Part shown: piece after piece, positions 15,405-23,348 of the stretch
How positions within the stretch are numbered: the first letter of the stretch is position 1
Layout: each line of letters starts with the position of its first letter
DNA from: Lachnospiraceae bacterium
GTDB lineage: Bacteria > Bacillota > Clostridia > Lachnospirales > Lachnospiraceae
DNA length: 29,394 nucleotides
Direction: 5' to 3'
NCBI GenBank assembly: GCA_900751785.1
Contig: CAADSM010000117.1
Coordinates: forward strand, 1 to 29,394
Notes under the pieces: model-generated
What the model was told of the DNA's origin: nothing
What the model saw: only the letters and a program-made list of their open reading frames with translations
Database searches by the model: none
Translations under genes and position numbers: made by a program

Positions 15405-15767
15405 ATGGAAGAGAAAAAACTGCCGCATGACCACGGCAATAATGAAGAAAAAATCAGAGAGCAGCTGCCGGGCGAAAACGAGATCGCCGGAGTATCCGAG
15501 GCGATGAAGCAGCTCGGAGATCCCAGCAGGCTGCGCATCTTCTGGCTGCTTTGCCACTGCGAGGAATGCGTGCTCAACATCGCGGCGATCGTAAACATGA
15601 GCAGTCCTGCAGTCTCCCACCACCTGCGCCTTTTAAAGAGCAGCGGGCTGATCGTCAGCCGCCGGGAGGGCAAGGAAATGTACTACCGCACCGCCGATAC
15701 AGAGCTGGCACAGATGCTGCACCACATGATCGAGAAGATCGGACGGATCACCTGTCCGGAGGAATAG
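15405..15767 (+). CDS. ArsR/SmtB-family metal-sensing repressor
   Basis: This 120-aa winged-helix repressor probably releases DNA on binding Zn/Cd/Pb. LGDPSRLRIFWLL opens the fold, the CHCEECVLNIA segment (Cys50, Cys52, Cys55) matches the alpha-3 metal-site region of CadC/SmtB-like proteins, and SSPAVSHHLRLLKSSGLI is the recognition helix. A His-rich alpha-5 region (QMLHHMIEKI) may form a second site, and the N-terminus has HDHGNN. GGAG lies 8 nt before the ATG. It diverges from the HMA-ATPase unit and is followed 22 bp later by an AraC-family gene. Autoregulation through 15288-15307 is inferred. Confidence 0.9.
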   Translation: MEEKKLPHDHGNNEEKIREQLPGENEIAGVSEAMKQLGDPSRLRIFWLLCHCEECVLNIAAIVNMSSPAVSHHLRLLKSSGLIVSRREGKEMYYRTADTELAQMLHHMIEKIGRITCPEE

Positions 15768-15789
15768 CTGATGCAAAGGAGATCCTCAC

Positions 15790-16785
15790 ATGGAAAAAGA
15801 TTGTTTTGATGAGATCCGGCAGAAATTGAGCGATGTGCCCGGCGGGAAATGCCTTGCGGTACGCTGCATGCTCAACCGCGGCGAAGCAGTCCGGGATTTT
15901 GAGGACCAGAGCCTTCCCTCTGATGCGCGGATCAAAACTGTCACCTATGAACTCTATCCCGGCATTGAGATATCATACAACTATTTTATCGGAGAAAAGT
16001 TCCATTTTCATCACCGCCACCGTATTTCTGTAATGGCGATCGATCACTGCTGCCGCGGGCGCATGGGCTGGGAGATGGGGGACGGCCTCAGCCTTTATTT
16101 CGGAGAAGGCGATCTCTCCTTTCACATGAACGCGCAGTGCTCTGAATCTGAGATCACGCTTCCGCTCGGATACTACCAGGGACTTTCACTTTCCCTGGAC
16201 ATTGACGAGCTCGAAAAAAGGCCGCCCGAGATCATCCGCGAGGCAGGCATAGACATTCGATCACTCTGCCAAAAATTCTGCGGGGAACGGAAAGCGGCTG
16301 CCCTTCCCGCGAGCAGACACATTGAGCATATTTTTTCCGAGGTGTATGATCTTCCGGAGAGAATGATCCTGCCCTATTTGAAGCTCAAATGCCAGGAGCT
16401 CCTCTTGTTCCTCGAAATGACCGAGCCCGCCGAATCTCAGTCTCTCGATCCTTATCACTCCGGTCAGACCGAGACCATCCGCCGGATCCATTCCCAGATC
16501 ACGGAGAATCTCAGCTGCCGGTATACAATAGAAGAGCTTTCCCGGCAGTATCTGATCAATACCGCCGCTCTTAAAAATATCTTCAAGTCCGTATACGGGC
16601 TTCCGATCGCTTCTTATATGAAGCATTACCGCATCAGGAAGGCCGCCGAGCTGCTCAGAGAAAGCTCCATGAGCATTTCCGACGCCGCGTCCGCTGTCGG
16701 GTATGAAAGCCAGAGTAAATTCTCCGCGGCCTTCAAGGATATTATGAAGATGCTCCCCTCTGATTACAGAAGGCAATATAAATAG
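15790..16785 (+). CDS. AraC-family transcriptional regulator
   Basis: This 331-aa protein has a C-terminal AraC/XylS two-helix-turn-helix DNA-binding domain (about residues 235-331): YTIEELSRQYLINTAALKNIFK, then ISDAASAVGYESQSKFSAAFKD and the closing SDYRRQYK. The N-terminal about 230 residues resemble the cupin-like ligand domain of AraC proteins but show no specific effector signature; an HFHHRHR stretch is notable near residue 74. AAAGGAG precedes the ATG. The gene is 22 bp after the ArsR gene and shares its transcript, so it may respond to the same metal stress. It has no other obvious local target. It ends at a bidirectional terminator. Confidence 0.9.
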   Translation: MEKDCFDEIRQKLSDVPGGKCLAVRCMLNRGEAVRDFEDQSLPSDARIKTVTYELYPGIEISYNYFIGEKFHFHHRHRISVMAIDHCCRGRMGWEMGDGLSLYFGEGDLSFHMNAQCSESEITLPLGYYQGLSLSLDIDELEKRPPEIIREAGIDIRSLCQKFCGERKAAALPASRHIEHIFSEVYDLPERMILPYLKLKCQELLLFLEMTEPAESQSLDPYHSGQTETIRRIHSQITENLSCRYTIEELSRQYLINTAALKNIFKSVYGLPIASYMKHYRIRKAAELLRESSMSISDAASAVGYESQSKFSAAFKDIMKMLPSDYRRQYK

Positions 16786-16802
16786 GGCAGCCGAAGCTGC
16801 CC
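16785..16802. terminator. Bidirectional terminator between araC-type gene and dacF
   Basis: GGGCAGC and GCTGCCC form a 7-bp stem capped by CGAA (TTCG on the minus strand, an especially stable tetraloop). T-rich stretches follow on both sides (ATTTATCTTTTTT on the plus strand). It overlaps the araC-type stop codon and lies 4 bp from the dacF stop. Confidence 0.85.
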
Positions 16803-16806
16803 TCAT

Positions 16807-18243
16807 TTATCTTTTTTCCCTATATACAGATCTCTTCGCGGCATTTTGGCGCATTTCCCTGCGCCGCCGAAGCTGCCGCCTTCTTCTCCTGAGCATCCTG
16901 CGCCTTCTCACCTGCCATATATAGACCGCCAGAAGGATCACCAATACGACAAACGCCGCGCCAATGCCTATAACTATTTTCAAAGCCAATGTCAGCGCGC
17001 CTGCCTTCACATCACTGGCTGCAGCCCCTTTTTTCACCTGCATTGTATAATCATGCCCCGTTTTCTCTGTCACGTATTCTTTCGTCAGGACTACATCCGC
17101 GCTCCCGACATTCTGGCCCTGATATGTATATGTCACTGTTCCTTCGCGGCTTTGCTCGTCCGTGATCTCAATTTCTTTCTCCAGATCGCTGAACTCGATT
17201 CCTGCAGGGAGGAGCACATAGGAGTCATTCTCGGAATAACTGTCGATCTCCTCCGGCGTCTCCTGGTCTGCCAGCATCACCTTTGAGAAATTATTATAAA
17301 CATAGTCGAACATCGCCCTGGTGTCGATATACGCATCATTTCCAAAATCATAGAGAACGACTGCCGCCAGCCTGAGATCCCCGTTATCTGCCGTCGTCAC
17401 AAGCGTGGTCCTCGCCTGATCCGTGTACCCTGTTTTTCCTCCGGTACAGTATTCGTAATAGTTATCATTCTGCGGCCAGATCATCTTGTGGTTCTGCTGG
17501 AACGTCCTGCTCTCATTGACCAGATTCGTAGGCGGTATCGTATGCGAACGCGACTGTACAACATTCCTGTACTCATCGTACTGATATACCGCAGACGTGA
17601 TCAGCGCCATGTCGTGCGCTGTCGTATAATGATTCTCATCGTGAAGCCCGTTGGCATTCACCCAGTGAGATCCCGTACACCCCAGCTCTGCAGAGCGGTC
17701 ATTCATTTCCTGGATAAAGGTATTATAATCTCCGCCCATCAGCTTTCCGACGTTTTCCGCGACTGCGTAGGACACCTCGTTCGCGGATGCAAGGAGCATG
17801 CCGTAATATGCATCTTCCATGCTGATGATCTCCCCCGGCGTCATGCCGATATGGGCGTCTCCGTATTCCAGAAAAGACACACTGTCCTCCGAAAACAGCA
17901 CTTCATCCGTAAGCTGCGAATTTTCCAGCGCCACAAGCATTGTCAGGATTTTCGTGATGCTCGCCGGATAATGCCTCTTATCGATCTGTTTGCCGTACAC
18001 GATGGCGCCGGAATCCATATCCATCACGATCGCTGAATCTCCATACACACTCGGTCCCTGCGGCCATCCCGCAAGGCTGTTCGTATCCGGCGGGATCGCA
18101 TATGCGGTCTGCCGCTCTATTTCCCTCTGATCTGCAGGATTGACGCCAGTTTCTTCCTCATCCGCGCTCACCACAGCAGCCGGCGCTGCTGCCAGGCCGA
18201 CCGCCAGAACTGCCGCCAGGATCCTTTTCCTTACTCTCCCCAT
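16807..18243 (-). CDS. dacF: D-alanyl-D-alanine carboxypeptidase (S11 family, DacF/PBP5-like)
   Basis: This low-molecular-weight penicillin-binding protein trims the terminal D-Ala from peptidoglycan stem peptides outside the cell. The 478-aa protein has a signal peptide (about residues 1-27, ending VVSADEE). It carries the active-site triad motifs SITK (Ser95, Lys98), SAN in LLASANEVSYAV, and KTG in CTGGKTGYTDQA. A C-terminal membrane helix (about 420-443) is followed by a very Arg-rich cytoplasmic tail (RRRRMLRRRRRQLRRRR). The helix replaces the usual amphipathic anchor of PBP5. GGAGGG precedes the ATG. It has its own promoter overlapping the end of the GH32 gene. DacF is one of several close relatives, so the symbol is approximate. 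Confidence 0.92.
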   Translation of the reverse strand: MGRVRKRILAAVLAVGLAAAPAAVVSADEEETGVNPADQREIERQTAYAIPPDTNSLAGWPQGPSVYGDSAIVMDMDSGAIVYGKQIDKRHYPASITKILTMLVALENSQLTDEVLFSEDSVSFLEYGDAHIGMTPGEIISMEDAYYGMLLASANEVSYAVAENVGKLMGGDYNTFIQEMNDRSAELGCTGSHWVNANGLHDENHYTTAHDMALITSAVYQYDEYRNVVQSRSHTIPPTNLVNESRTFQQNHKMIWPQNDNYYEYCTGGKTGYTDQARTTLVTTADNGDLRLAAVVLYDFGNDAYIDTRAMFDYVYNNFSKVMLADQETPEEIDSYSENDSYVLLPAGIEFSDLEKEIEITDEQSREGTVTYTYQGQNVGSADVVLTKEYVTEKTGHDYTMQVKKGAAASDVKAGALTLALKIVIGIGAAFVVLVILLAVYIWQVRRRRMLRRRRRQLRRRREMRQNAAKRSVYREKR

Positions 18244-18276
18244 CTCTTCCCTCCGAGACTTTATGATCTTTTTAAC

Positions 18277-18305
18277 ATTATAGTCTCAGATATGTGGCTT
18301 TGCAA
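18277..18305 (-). promoter_or_regulatory. Promoter of the dacF-like gene
   Basis: TTGCAA (18300-18305) and TATAAT (18277-18282) are separated by 17 bp on the minus strand. The -35 overlaps the last codons of the GH32 gene. Confidence 0.65.
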
Positions 18306-19713
18306 GAATTTCGTTAAAAACGATCTCTGCGCCCTCTGCCTCCACGCAGAATCTATATTTTTTCGGATAATATCTCGTCGAGAAAACGTATTCCCCGCCG
18401 TTAATGAACACTTCCACGGAAGAGACATCCGCCAGGATCTTCACGCTCCTGAGCTCCTCCATCCTCCTGTACCTGAGGCTTCTCCCGCCCGATACAGCGT
18501 CTTTCGCCTGATCCTCAAACCGCATCTCGAACCTTCCGTCCCGATACTCAAGGACCAGCTCTTCTCCCAATACGGCGCAGAAGGAATTATTCCTTATTCC
18601 CGTAATGTCCGCCTCATATGCCTGATCCCCATCCCGCTCCAGAGTGCCTTCTGCCGCCGCGGCCGGGCGTTTCCTCTCATCCAGCTCGCGTACCGGTCTC
18701 TGGCACACAATGCCGTCTCTTACGAACACTTCCCTCGGGAATGTAAAGCAGTGCTGCCATCCTTCCCTGATCGTCAGGTTAGTGTACTCATCGCAGTCCG
18801 GCATTCCCATCCATCCGATCAGGATCCGTCTGCCGTCCTCCGCCTCGAAGCTCTGCGGTGCATAATAGTCAAATCCATAGTCCCACAGCCGGTAGTCCGA
18901 CAGGCTGTACTCTCCGAGTATATCCCCGTCCACAAGGAAGTATCCGGACTGGTACACATTCCTGTCCTTCCACTCCTCACCGTCCAGCCCCTGCACAGAT
19001 GCAGAAAAGACCTTCACGCCGTCTGTCTCAAAATAATCGGGGCACTCCCACATATAGCCGAATTTTTCTTTTGTCTCCACGCGCCCTGCAAAGCTCCAGC
19101 TGATTTTGTCGTCCGACCGGAAAAGAATCCCCTGGCCCACATCGTCCTTTGACCTCGCCCCCTGGAGCATATAATAGACGCCGTCTTCTTTCCACACCTT
19201 CGGATCCCGCACATGGAGCGTGAGATCAGACGGATAATCGCTGTTTCTCATGAGGAGACGCTTCCGGCTGAACTGTTTTCCATCCGGGCTTGTCACAAGG
19301 ACCGTGTTTGCCTCTCGCCCGGTATTGACGTAGTCATAATCGTCCCGGTCCTCCAGCTTCACGTTACCGGTATAGTACAGATACATCTGTCCGTCCTCAA
19401 GATACGCGCATCCCGAGTAAACGCCGCTGCAGTCAAAGGGCTGATCCGGATAGAGCGGCACCCCCTTATATTCCCAGTCGATCATATTTCTGCTCGTATA
19501 ATGCCCCCACAGCTTTGCTCCGCCCTCCGGATCAAACGGGGAATACTGGAAAAACGCATGGAACACGCCGTCCGACTGGCACAGACCGTTCGGATCATTG
19601 AGCCAGCCCGTGGGCGGCATCAGATGAAATTTCTGACGGAAGCCGCCCTCCGCAGCCGCTCTTTTCTCTGCCGCAGCAGTCAGTTTTTTCAGATCATTCG
19701 TCAATGCACTCAT
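18286..19713 (-). CDS. scrB: Sucrose-6-phosphate hydrolase (GH32 family)
   Basis: This cytoplasmic enzyme splits sucrose-6-phosphate, made by the adjacent PTS permease, into glucose-6-phosphate and fructose. The 475-aa protein lacks a signal peptide. It carries the three GH32 catalytic motifs: GWLNDPNG (nucleophile Asp40), VRDPKVW (Asp170) and WECPDYF (acid/base Glu223). The C-terminal beta-sandwich ends with SVEVFINGGEYVFSTRYYP, typical of the family. AGGAGA lies 8 nt before the ATG. It is 71 bp downstream of the permease gene and in the same orientation, with an intercistronic hairpin between them. Confidence 0.93.
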   Translation of the reverse strand: MSALTNDLKKLTAAAEKRAAAEGGFRQKFHLMPPTGWLNDPNGLCQSDGVFHAFFQYSPFDPEGGAKLWGHYTSRNMIDWEYKGVPLYPDQPFDCSGVYSGCAYLEDGQMYLYYTGNVKLEDRDDYDYVNTGREANTVLVTSPDGKQFSRKRLLMRNSDYPSDLTLHVRDPKVWKEDGVYYMLQGARSKDDVGQGILFRSDDKISWSFAGRVETKEKFGYMWECPDYFETDGVKVFSASVQGLDGEEWKDRNVYQSGYFLVDGDILGEYSLSDYRLWDYGFDYYAPQSFEAEDGRRILIGWMGMPDCDEYTNLTIREGWQHCFTFPREVFVRDGIVCQRPVRELDERKRPAAAAEGTLERDGDQAYEADITGIRNNSFCAVLGEELVLEYRDGRFEMRFEDQAKDAVSGGRSLRYRRMEELRSVKILADVSSVEVFINGGEYVFSTRYYPKKYRFCVEAEGAEIVFNEILAKPHI

Positions 19714-19734
19714 AATACAATCTCCTGTCTGTTG

Positions 19735-19768
19735 CAGCCCGGAAGATCAGATTTTTCTGCCCGGGCTG
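19735..19768 (-). other. Hairpin between scrA and scrB
   Basis: CAGCCCGG and CCGGGCTG pair over 8 bp, with a nested CAGA/TCTG stem in the loop. The minus strand has no U-tract after it. It may stabilise the upstream scrA message or reduce read-through. Confidence 0.5.
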
Positions 19769-19784
19769 TAAGCTTCTGTTTTAT

Positions 19785-21713
19785 TTATTTTGCAATCTCC
19801 ATGATCCTGCCGCCTGCGCTGATCTCGCCCGGCTCTGCCTTCTCTACTCTGCCGAACTGATCCGCGTTGGTCAGGATGAACATCGTTGTCGCAGGATACC
19901 CCGCAGCCTTGATCGCATCCAGGTCCGCCTCAATGAGCACGTCGCCGGCATGCACCTTCGCGCCGTCGGATACCTTCTTGATAAATCCTTTTCCTTCCAT
20001 CTTCACTGTATCGACTCCGACATGGATGAGCAGTTCGCCGCCAGCCTGCGTCGTCAGGCATACCGCATGTCCTGTCTCAAAGATATTGATCACTTCTCCG
20101 TCGCACGGCGCAAGGATCCTGCTGTCGGAGGGCTCTACCGCAACTGTCGCGCCGAGCATCTCAGATGCAAATGTCTCGTCGCTCACTTCAGAGAGCGGAA
20201 CGACTTTTCCGTTTACCGGGCTTCCCAGTGTTTCTTCTTTCACTTCTGCCTCAGTCTCCTCAGCGGCATCTCCTTCTCCTGCCGCCGGGATCGCCGCCTG
20301 CGCGCCGTCTGTCCCTTCTGCCGCTGCCTGCGGAGCCTGGTCCTTATAGAGTACAAAGGAAATCGCAAACGCCACGCCTACCGCGATCAGCATCTCGATG
20401 ATATACTGAACCGGGCTGTCCAGGCAGAGAAGAATACCGAAGATACCTGTAACGCCTGTTCCCTTTGCTCCAAGATGTACGATGGACGCATACAGAGCTC
20501 CGCATCCGCCGCCGATACATCCTGCGATGAACGGTTTAAAGAATCTTAAGTTTACACCGAAGATCGCCGGCTCCGTGATTCCCATGAAAGCACTTAAGGA
20601 TGACGGAAGCGCCAGTGATTTGATCTTCTTGTCTTTTGATTTCAGAGCTACTGCAAGAGCCGCTGCTCCCTGAGCGATGTTCGCCGCACTTGCAAGCGGG
20701 AGCCAGTATGTTACGCCGTACTGTGCGATCTGTCCGATATCGATCGCCGTATACATCTGATGGATGCCCGTCACGACTGTCGGCGCGTACAGCGCTCCCA
20801 TGACGAGGCTTCCGAGTCCCAGAGGAAGTGTCAGCAGCCACTGGATCCCGTCAAGGATCGCATTCTCAGCCCACACGAAGATCGGTCCGATGATGGACAG
20901 TGTCAGATATCCTGTCACGAACACGCTGACCAGCGGTGTAACGAAGAGGTCCAGCACTTCCGGCACGATCTTATGAAGCTTCTTCTCGATCACTGAGAGC
21001 AGCCATACCGCAATGACGACCGGAATGACGTGTCCCTGGTAACCGACCATATCGATCTCATAAAGCCCGAAGAATACGGACTGTGTCTGCTGTACGCCTT
21101 CCGTCGCTACCGTGTAGGCATTCTGCAGGGCCGGGTTGATCATGATCATACCGATGACTGCGCCCAGATAGGGATTGGCCCCGAATGCTTTTGCCGCCGA
21201 GAACGCGATCAGTATCTGGAGGAATGTATAAGCCGTGTTGCTGAACAGATTTGCAAATACATAGATGGAACTGCTCGTGTCCATGTTAATAAATCCATTG
21301 TTGATCATGAAGTCCAGGGAGTTCATGATCCCCATGAGGAAACCGCTCGCCACGATGGCCGGGATGATCGGTACAAAGATATCCCCCAGAAGCTTGATCG
21401 CCCTCATAAATACGTTCTGCTTCTGTGCCGCCGCCTCTTTTGCCTCGGCCTTGGAGCTTGCCGTGATCCCTGCGATCGAGATAAACTCATCGAACACCTT
21501 ATTGACAGTCCCTGTTCCCAGGATGATCTGAAGCTGTCCGGATGCCTCAAATACTCCCTTCACTCCCTCAACATTTTCTATGGCTGTCTTGTCAGTCTTG
21601 CTGTTATCCGCAATGACAAGACGGAGCCTGGTTGCACAGTGTGCGGCGGAGACGATATTCTTACTTCCGCCAACCTTATCCAGAATTTCCTGTGCGGTCT
21701 TTCTGTAGTCCAT
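19785..21713 (-). CDS. scrA: Sucrose PTS permease, EIIBCA
   Basis: This membrane permease takes up sucrose while phosphorylating it. The 642-aa protein has EIIB first (VGGSKNIVSAAHCATRLRL, phosphorylated Cys26). A long EIIC membrane domain follows (about residues 110-465), with NPYLGAVIGMIMINPA, TGIHQMYTAID and GITEPAIFGVNLR. An Ala/Glu-rich linker leads to a glucose-type EIIA domain with the active His564 in LLIHVGVDTVKMEGKGF. Having its own EIIA means it needs no separate EIIA-Glc. Sucrose specificity is inferred from the neighbouring GH32 gene and LacI-type regulator; trehalose or other disaccharides cannot be excluded. AGGAG lies 7 nt before the ATG. Confidence 0.92.
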   Translation of the reverse strand: MDYRKTAQEILDKVGGSKNIVSAAHCATRLRLVIADNSKTDKTAIENVEGVKGVFEASGQLQIILGTGTVNKVFDEFISIAGITASSKAEAKEAAAQKQNVFMRAIKLLGDIFVPIIPAIVASGFLMGIMNSLDFMINNGFINMDTSSSIYVFANLFSNTAYTFLQILIAFSAAKAFGANPYLGAVIGMIMINPALQNAYTVATEGVQQTQSVFFGLYEIDMVGYQGHVIPVVIAVWLLSVIEKKLHKIVPEVLDLFVTPLVSVFVTGYLTLSIIGPIFVWAENAILDGIQWLLTLPLGLGSLVMGALYAPTVVTGIHQMYTAIDIGQIAQYGVTYWLPLASAANIAQGAAALAVALKSKDKKIKSLALPSSLSAFMGITEPAIFGVNLRFFKPFIAGCIGGGCGALYASIVHLGAKGTGVTGIFGILLCLDSPVQYIIEMLIAVGVAFAISFVLYKDQAPQAAAEGTDGAQAAIPAAGEGDAAEETEAEVKEETLGSPVNGKVVPLSEVSDETFASEMLGATVAVEPSDSRILAPCDGEVINIFETGHAVCLTTQAGGELLIHVGVDTVKMEGKGFIKKVSDGAKVHAGDVLIEADLDAIKAAGYPATTMFILTNADQFGRVEKAEPGEISAGGRIMEIAK

Positions 21714-21741
21714 AATAACTCTCCTTTCCTTTTGTAAAATC

Positions 21742-21755
21742 TGTAATCGATTTCA
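21742..21755. promoter_or_regulatory. LacI-type / cre operator downstream of the scrA promoter
   Basis: TGTAATCGATTTCA is, on the minus strand, TGAAATCGATTACA, an exact match to the cre consensus TGWAANCGNTNWCA. It lies about 8-21 nt downstream of the predicted scrA start, a roadblock position. ScrR-type LacI regulators bind similar sequences, so either CcpA or the local regulator could use it. Confidence 0.7.
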
Positions 21756-21769
21756 TATTTTCTAATAAA

Positions 21770-21798
21770 ATAATACATTCAAAGCAAGGCCTTGTAAA
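21770..21798 (-). promoter_or_regulatory. Promoter of scrA-scrB
   Basis: TTTACA (21793-21798) and TATTAT (21770-21775) are separated by 17 bp on the minus strand. The predicted start is near 21763, just before the operator. Confidence 0.65.
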
Positions 21799-21820
21799 GT
21801 AGGAATTTTTTACGATAATT

Positions 21821-21964
21821 TTATATATTTTTTGTATATTTTTCACTATTCATCTGCTCTCTGATGTGTCTCATCCATACTTCCTCGCTCCGTTTTGCAT
21901 CTGCATATGAAACAAATACGTAATCGTTATCATATTTAACAGCAGGCTGCTTCTGTTTATTGCA
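21821..21964 (-). pseudogene. Possible C-terminal gene remnant (about 47 codons, no start)
   Basis: On the minus strand an open frame without a usable start encodes KYDNDYVFVSYADAKRSEEV and then WMRHIREQMNSEKY, ending in TAA at 21821. The amino-acid composition looks like a real protein tail, but I recognise no family. It may be a relic between scrR and scrA, or chance. Confidence 0.2.
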
Positions 21965-22149
21965 TTGTCAGGCTTCAATTTAAAAGTAAAGCGGGAAAAC
22001 TTCCGCCCGTCAGCAGCCGTCTTCCCGCTTTATTCAATACTCGCTTTCTCTTTTGATTTTTCTGCCTGCCAGCCTGTCATGCACACACTCTCTGCCGTCG
22101 GCGTAAGGAGATCAAAATTATTCGTTGATCAGTACTTTAAGCCGCATTT
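21840..22149. other. scrR-scrA intergenic region
   Basis: It holds the scrR terminator (21988-22031) and the possible remnant. A second cre/LacI-like site, CGTAATCGTTATCA (21919-21932), has one mismatch to the cre consensus. No clear intact gene is present. A tiny frame, MKMRLKVLINE, overlaps the scrR stop as ATGA but is too short to call. Confidence 0.5.
21988..22031 (-). terminator. Probable terminator of scrR
   Basis: AAAGCGGGAA (21988-21997) and TTCCCGCTTT (22022-22031) pair perfectly over 10 bp around a long loop. On the minus strand the hairpin is followed by ACTTTTAAATT. Confidence 0.65.
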
Positions 22150-23187
22150 TCATCCCTCCTGCCCGTTCACCATGCGGAATCCGAGCTTCATTTCAACAGG
22201 GATCTTCTCTCCCCGCTCGATCACGTCGAGAAGCAGCTCCGCCCCGCGGATCCCGCTCGTCTTATACCCGAAGTGAACCGTGGGAATCCCGCCTGTGACC
22301 GCCTTTAAGAACTGATTATCTCCGAAACCGGTCACCCGTATCTTCGAACTGCCGAGAATATACTCCATCCGCCCTCCGGAATATTCCGCCTCCTGAGGCA
22401 CCTTCTTTCTTCCGTATGTAAGCAGCGCCTCTATAGCGCCTGCCGCGATCGTGTCTGTAGCGCATGATAGAACGCCGATCCCGTTATTCTCGCGCAAAAG
22501 ATCAAGCGCAGCCTCATACCCTGAATCCATGGTAAACTCTGCCTTCCGCGTGCAGTCTTCTTCCAGCTCGATCCCCGCAGATCTCAAGCCCGCCCGGAAG
22601 CCGTCTTCTCTTGCGGCTCCGACCGCTTTATCCTCTTTTGTAACCCCGATATAGGCAACTTTTTTTCCGGCTTCCAGGAAGGACGCCGCCGCCTTTCCCA
22701 TCGCCTTCCCCGCACCGTAATCATCATGGTAGATGCAGTTGGCATACTTCGTGTACTGCCCTACAACAACGGCAGGGACCTTTGAACCTTTCAGAAACTT
22801 TCTGTGCTCCGCAGTAATGACAGTACCGATCAGGATGATCCCGTCTACCGGATAGCTCTCAAAAAGCTTCAGATATGTGATCTCCTTCCTCGGATCATTA
22901 TCCGTGCTGGCAAGAAGCATCTGGTATCCTCGCCTTGAAAGGACCTGTTCAATGCCGGCAGTAACGCGGCTGATCGATTCAGAATTGATCTTAGGGACAA
23001 CCACGCCGACGAGACACGCCTTTTTCGTTCTCAGGATCCGTGCCTGTGCTGAAGGCTGATATCCTGTCTCTTCAATCACTTTCCTGATCTGTTCCTTTTT
23101 TTCACCGCTCACATAGCCGCCGTTTAAATATCTCGACACCGCAGCGCTTGAGACGCCTGCCAGCCGCGCGATCTCTTTGATCGTCAT
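22150..23187 (-). CDS. scrR: LacI-family repressor, probable sucrose regulator
   Basis: This 345-aa LacI/GalR protein has an N-terminal helix-turn-helix (TIKEIARLAGVSSAAVSRYLNGG) and the hinge YQPSAQARILRTKKA. A periplasmic-binding-protein-like effector domain follows, with LVGVVVPKINSESISRVTAGIE, DGIILIGTVI and VLSCATDTIAAGAIEALL. It probably represses the adjacent scrA-scrB genes and is relieved by sucrose, sucrose-6-phosphate or fructose; the effector is not visible in the sequence. AGAAGG lies about 8 nt before the ATG. It appears to be transcribed separately, with its own extended -10 promoter and a terminator before scrA. Confidence 0.88.
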   Translation of the reverse strand: MTIKEIARLAGVSSAAVSRYLNGGYVSGEKKEQIRKVIEETGYQPSAQARILRTKKACLVGVVVPKINSESISRVTAGIEQVLSRRGYQMLLASTDNDPRKEITYLKLFESYPVDGIILIGTVITAEHRKFLKGSKVPAVVVGQYTKYANCIYHDDYGAGKAMGKAAASFLEAGKKVAYIGVTKEDKAVGAAREDGFRAGLRSAGIELEEDCTRKAEFTMDSGYEAALDLLRENNGIGVLSCATDTIAAGAIEALLTYGRKKVPQEAEYSGGRMEYILGSSKIRVTGFGDNQFLKAVTGGIPTVHFGYKTSGIRGAELLLDVIERGEKIPVEMKLGFRMVNGQEG

Positions 23188-23223
23188 TTCCGTTACCTTC
23201 TTTCATTTTTTCTCTGTTTTCTA

Positions 23224-23232
23224 AGTATACCA
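23224..23232 (-). promoter_or_regulatory. Extended -10 promoter of scrR
   Basis: The minus strand reads TGGTATACT, a TGn extended -10 element with TATACT at 23224-23229. No good -35 is seen at 17 bp. It lies about 37 bp before the scrR ATG. Confidence 0.45.
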
Positions 23233-23271
23233 TAGCCCCGGCTGCCGTGAGATAAAAATCTTAAATAAACC

Positions 23272-23310
23272 CAGAACAGGCGGACGCTGTGAAAGCGCCC
23301 GCCTGCTCTG
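23272..23310. terminator. Terminator of the GH20 gene
   Basis: A 17-bp stem with two wobbles and a 5-nt loop has arms at 23272-23288 and 23294-23310. On the minus strand GGTTTATTTAAGATTTTT follows. On the plus strand TTCATTTTTT follows, so it may work in both directions. Confidence 0.85.
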
Positions 23311-23348
23311 TTCATTTTTTGCCGCGCATAACTGCGGCCGGCATTATT

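Noticed and set aside
22116..22151. 11-residue frame overlapping the scrR stop as ATGA
   Set aside because: It is too short and has no family support; chance coupling is as likely as a real peptide.
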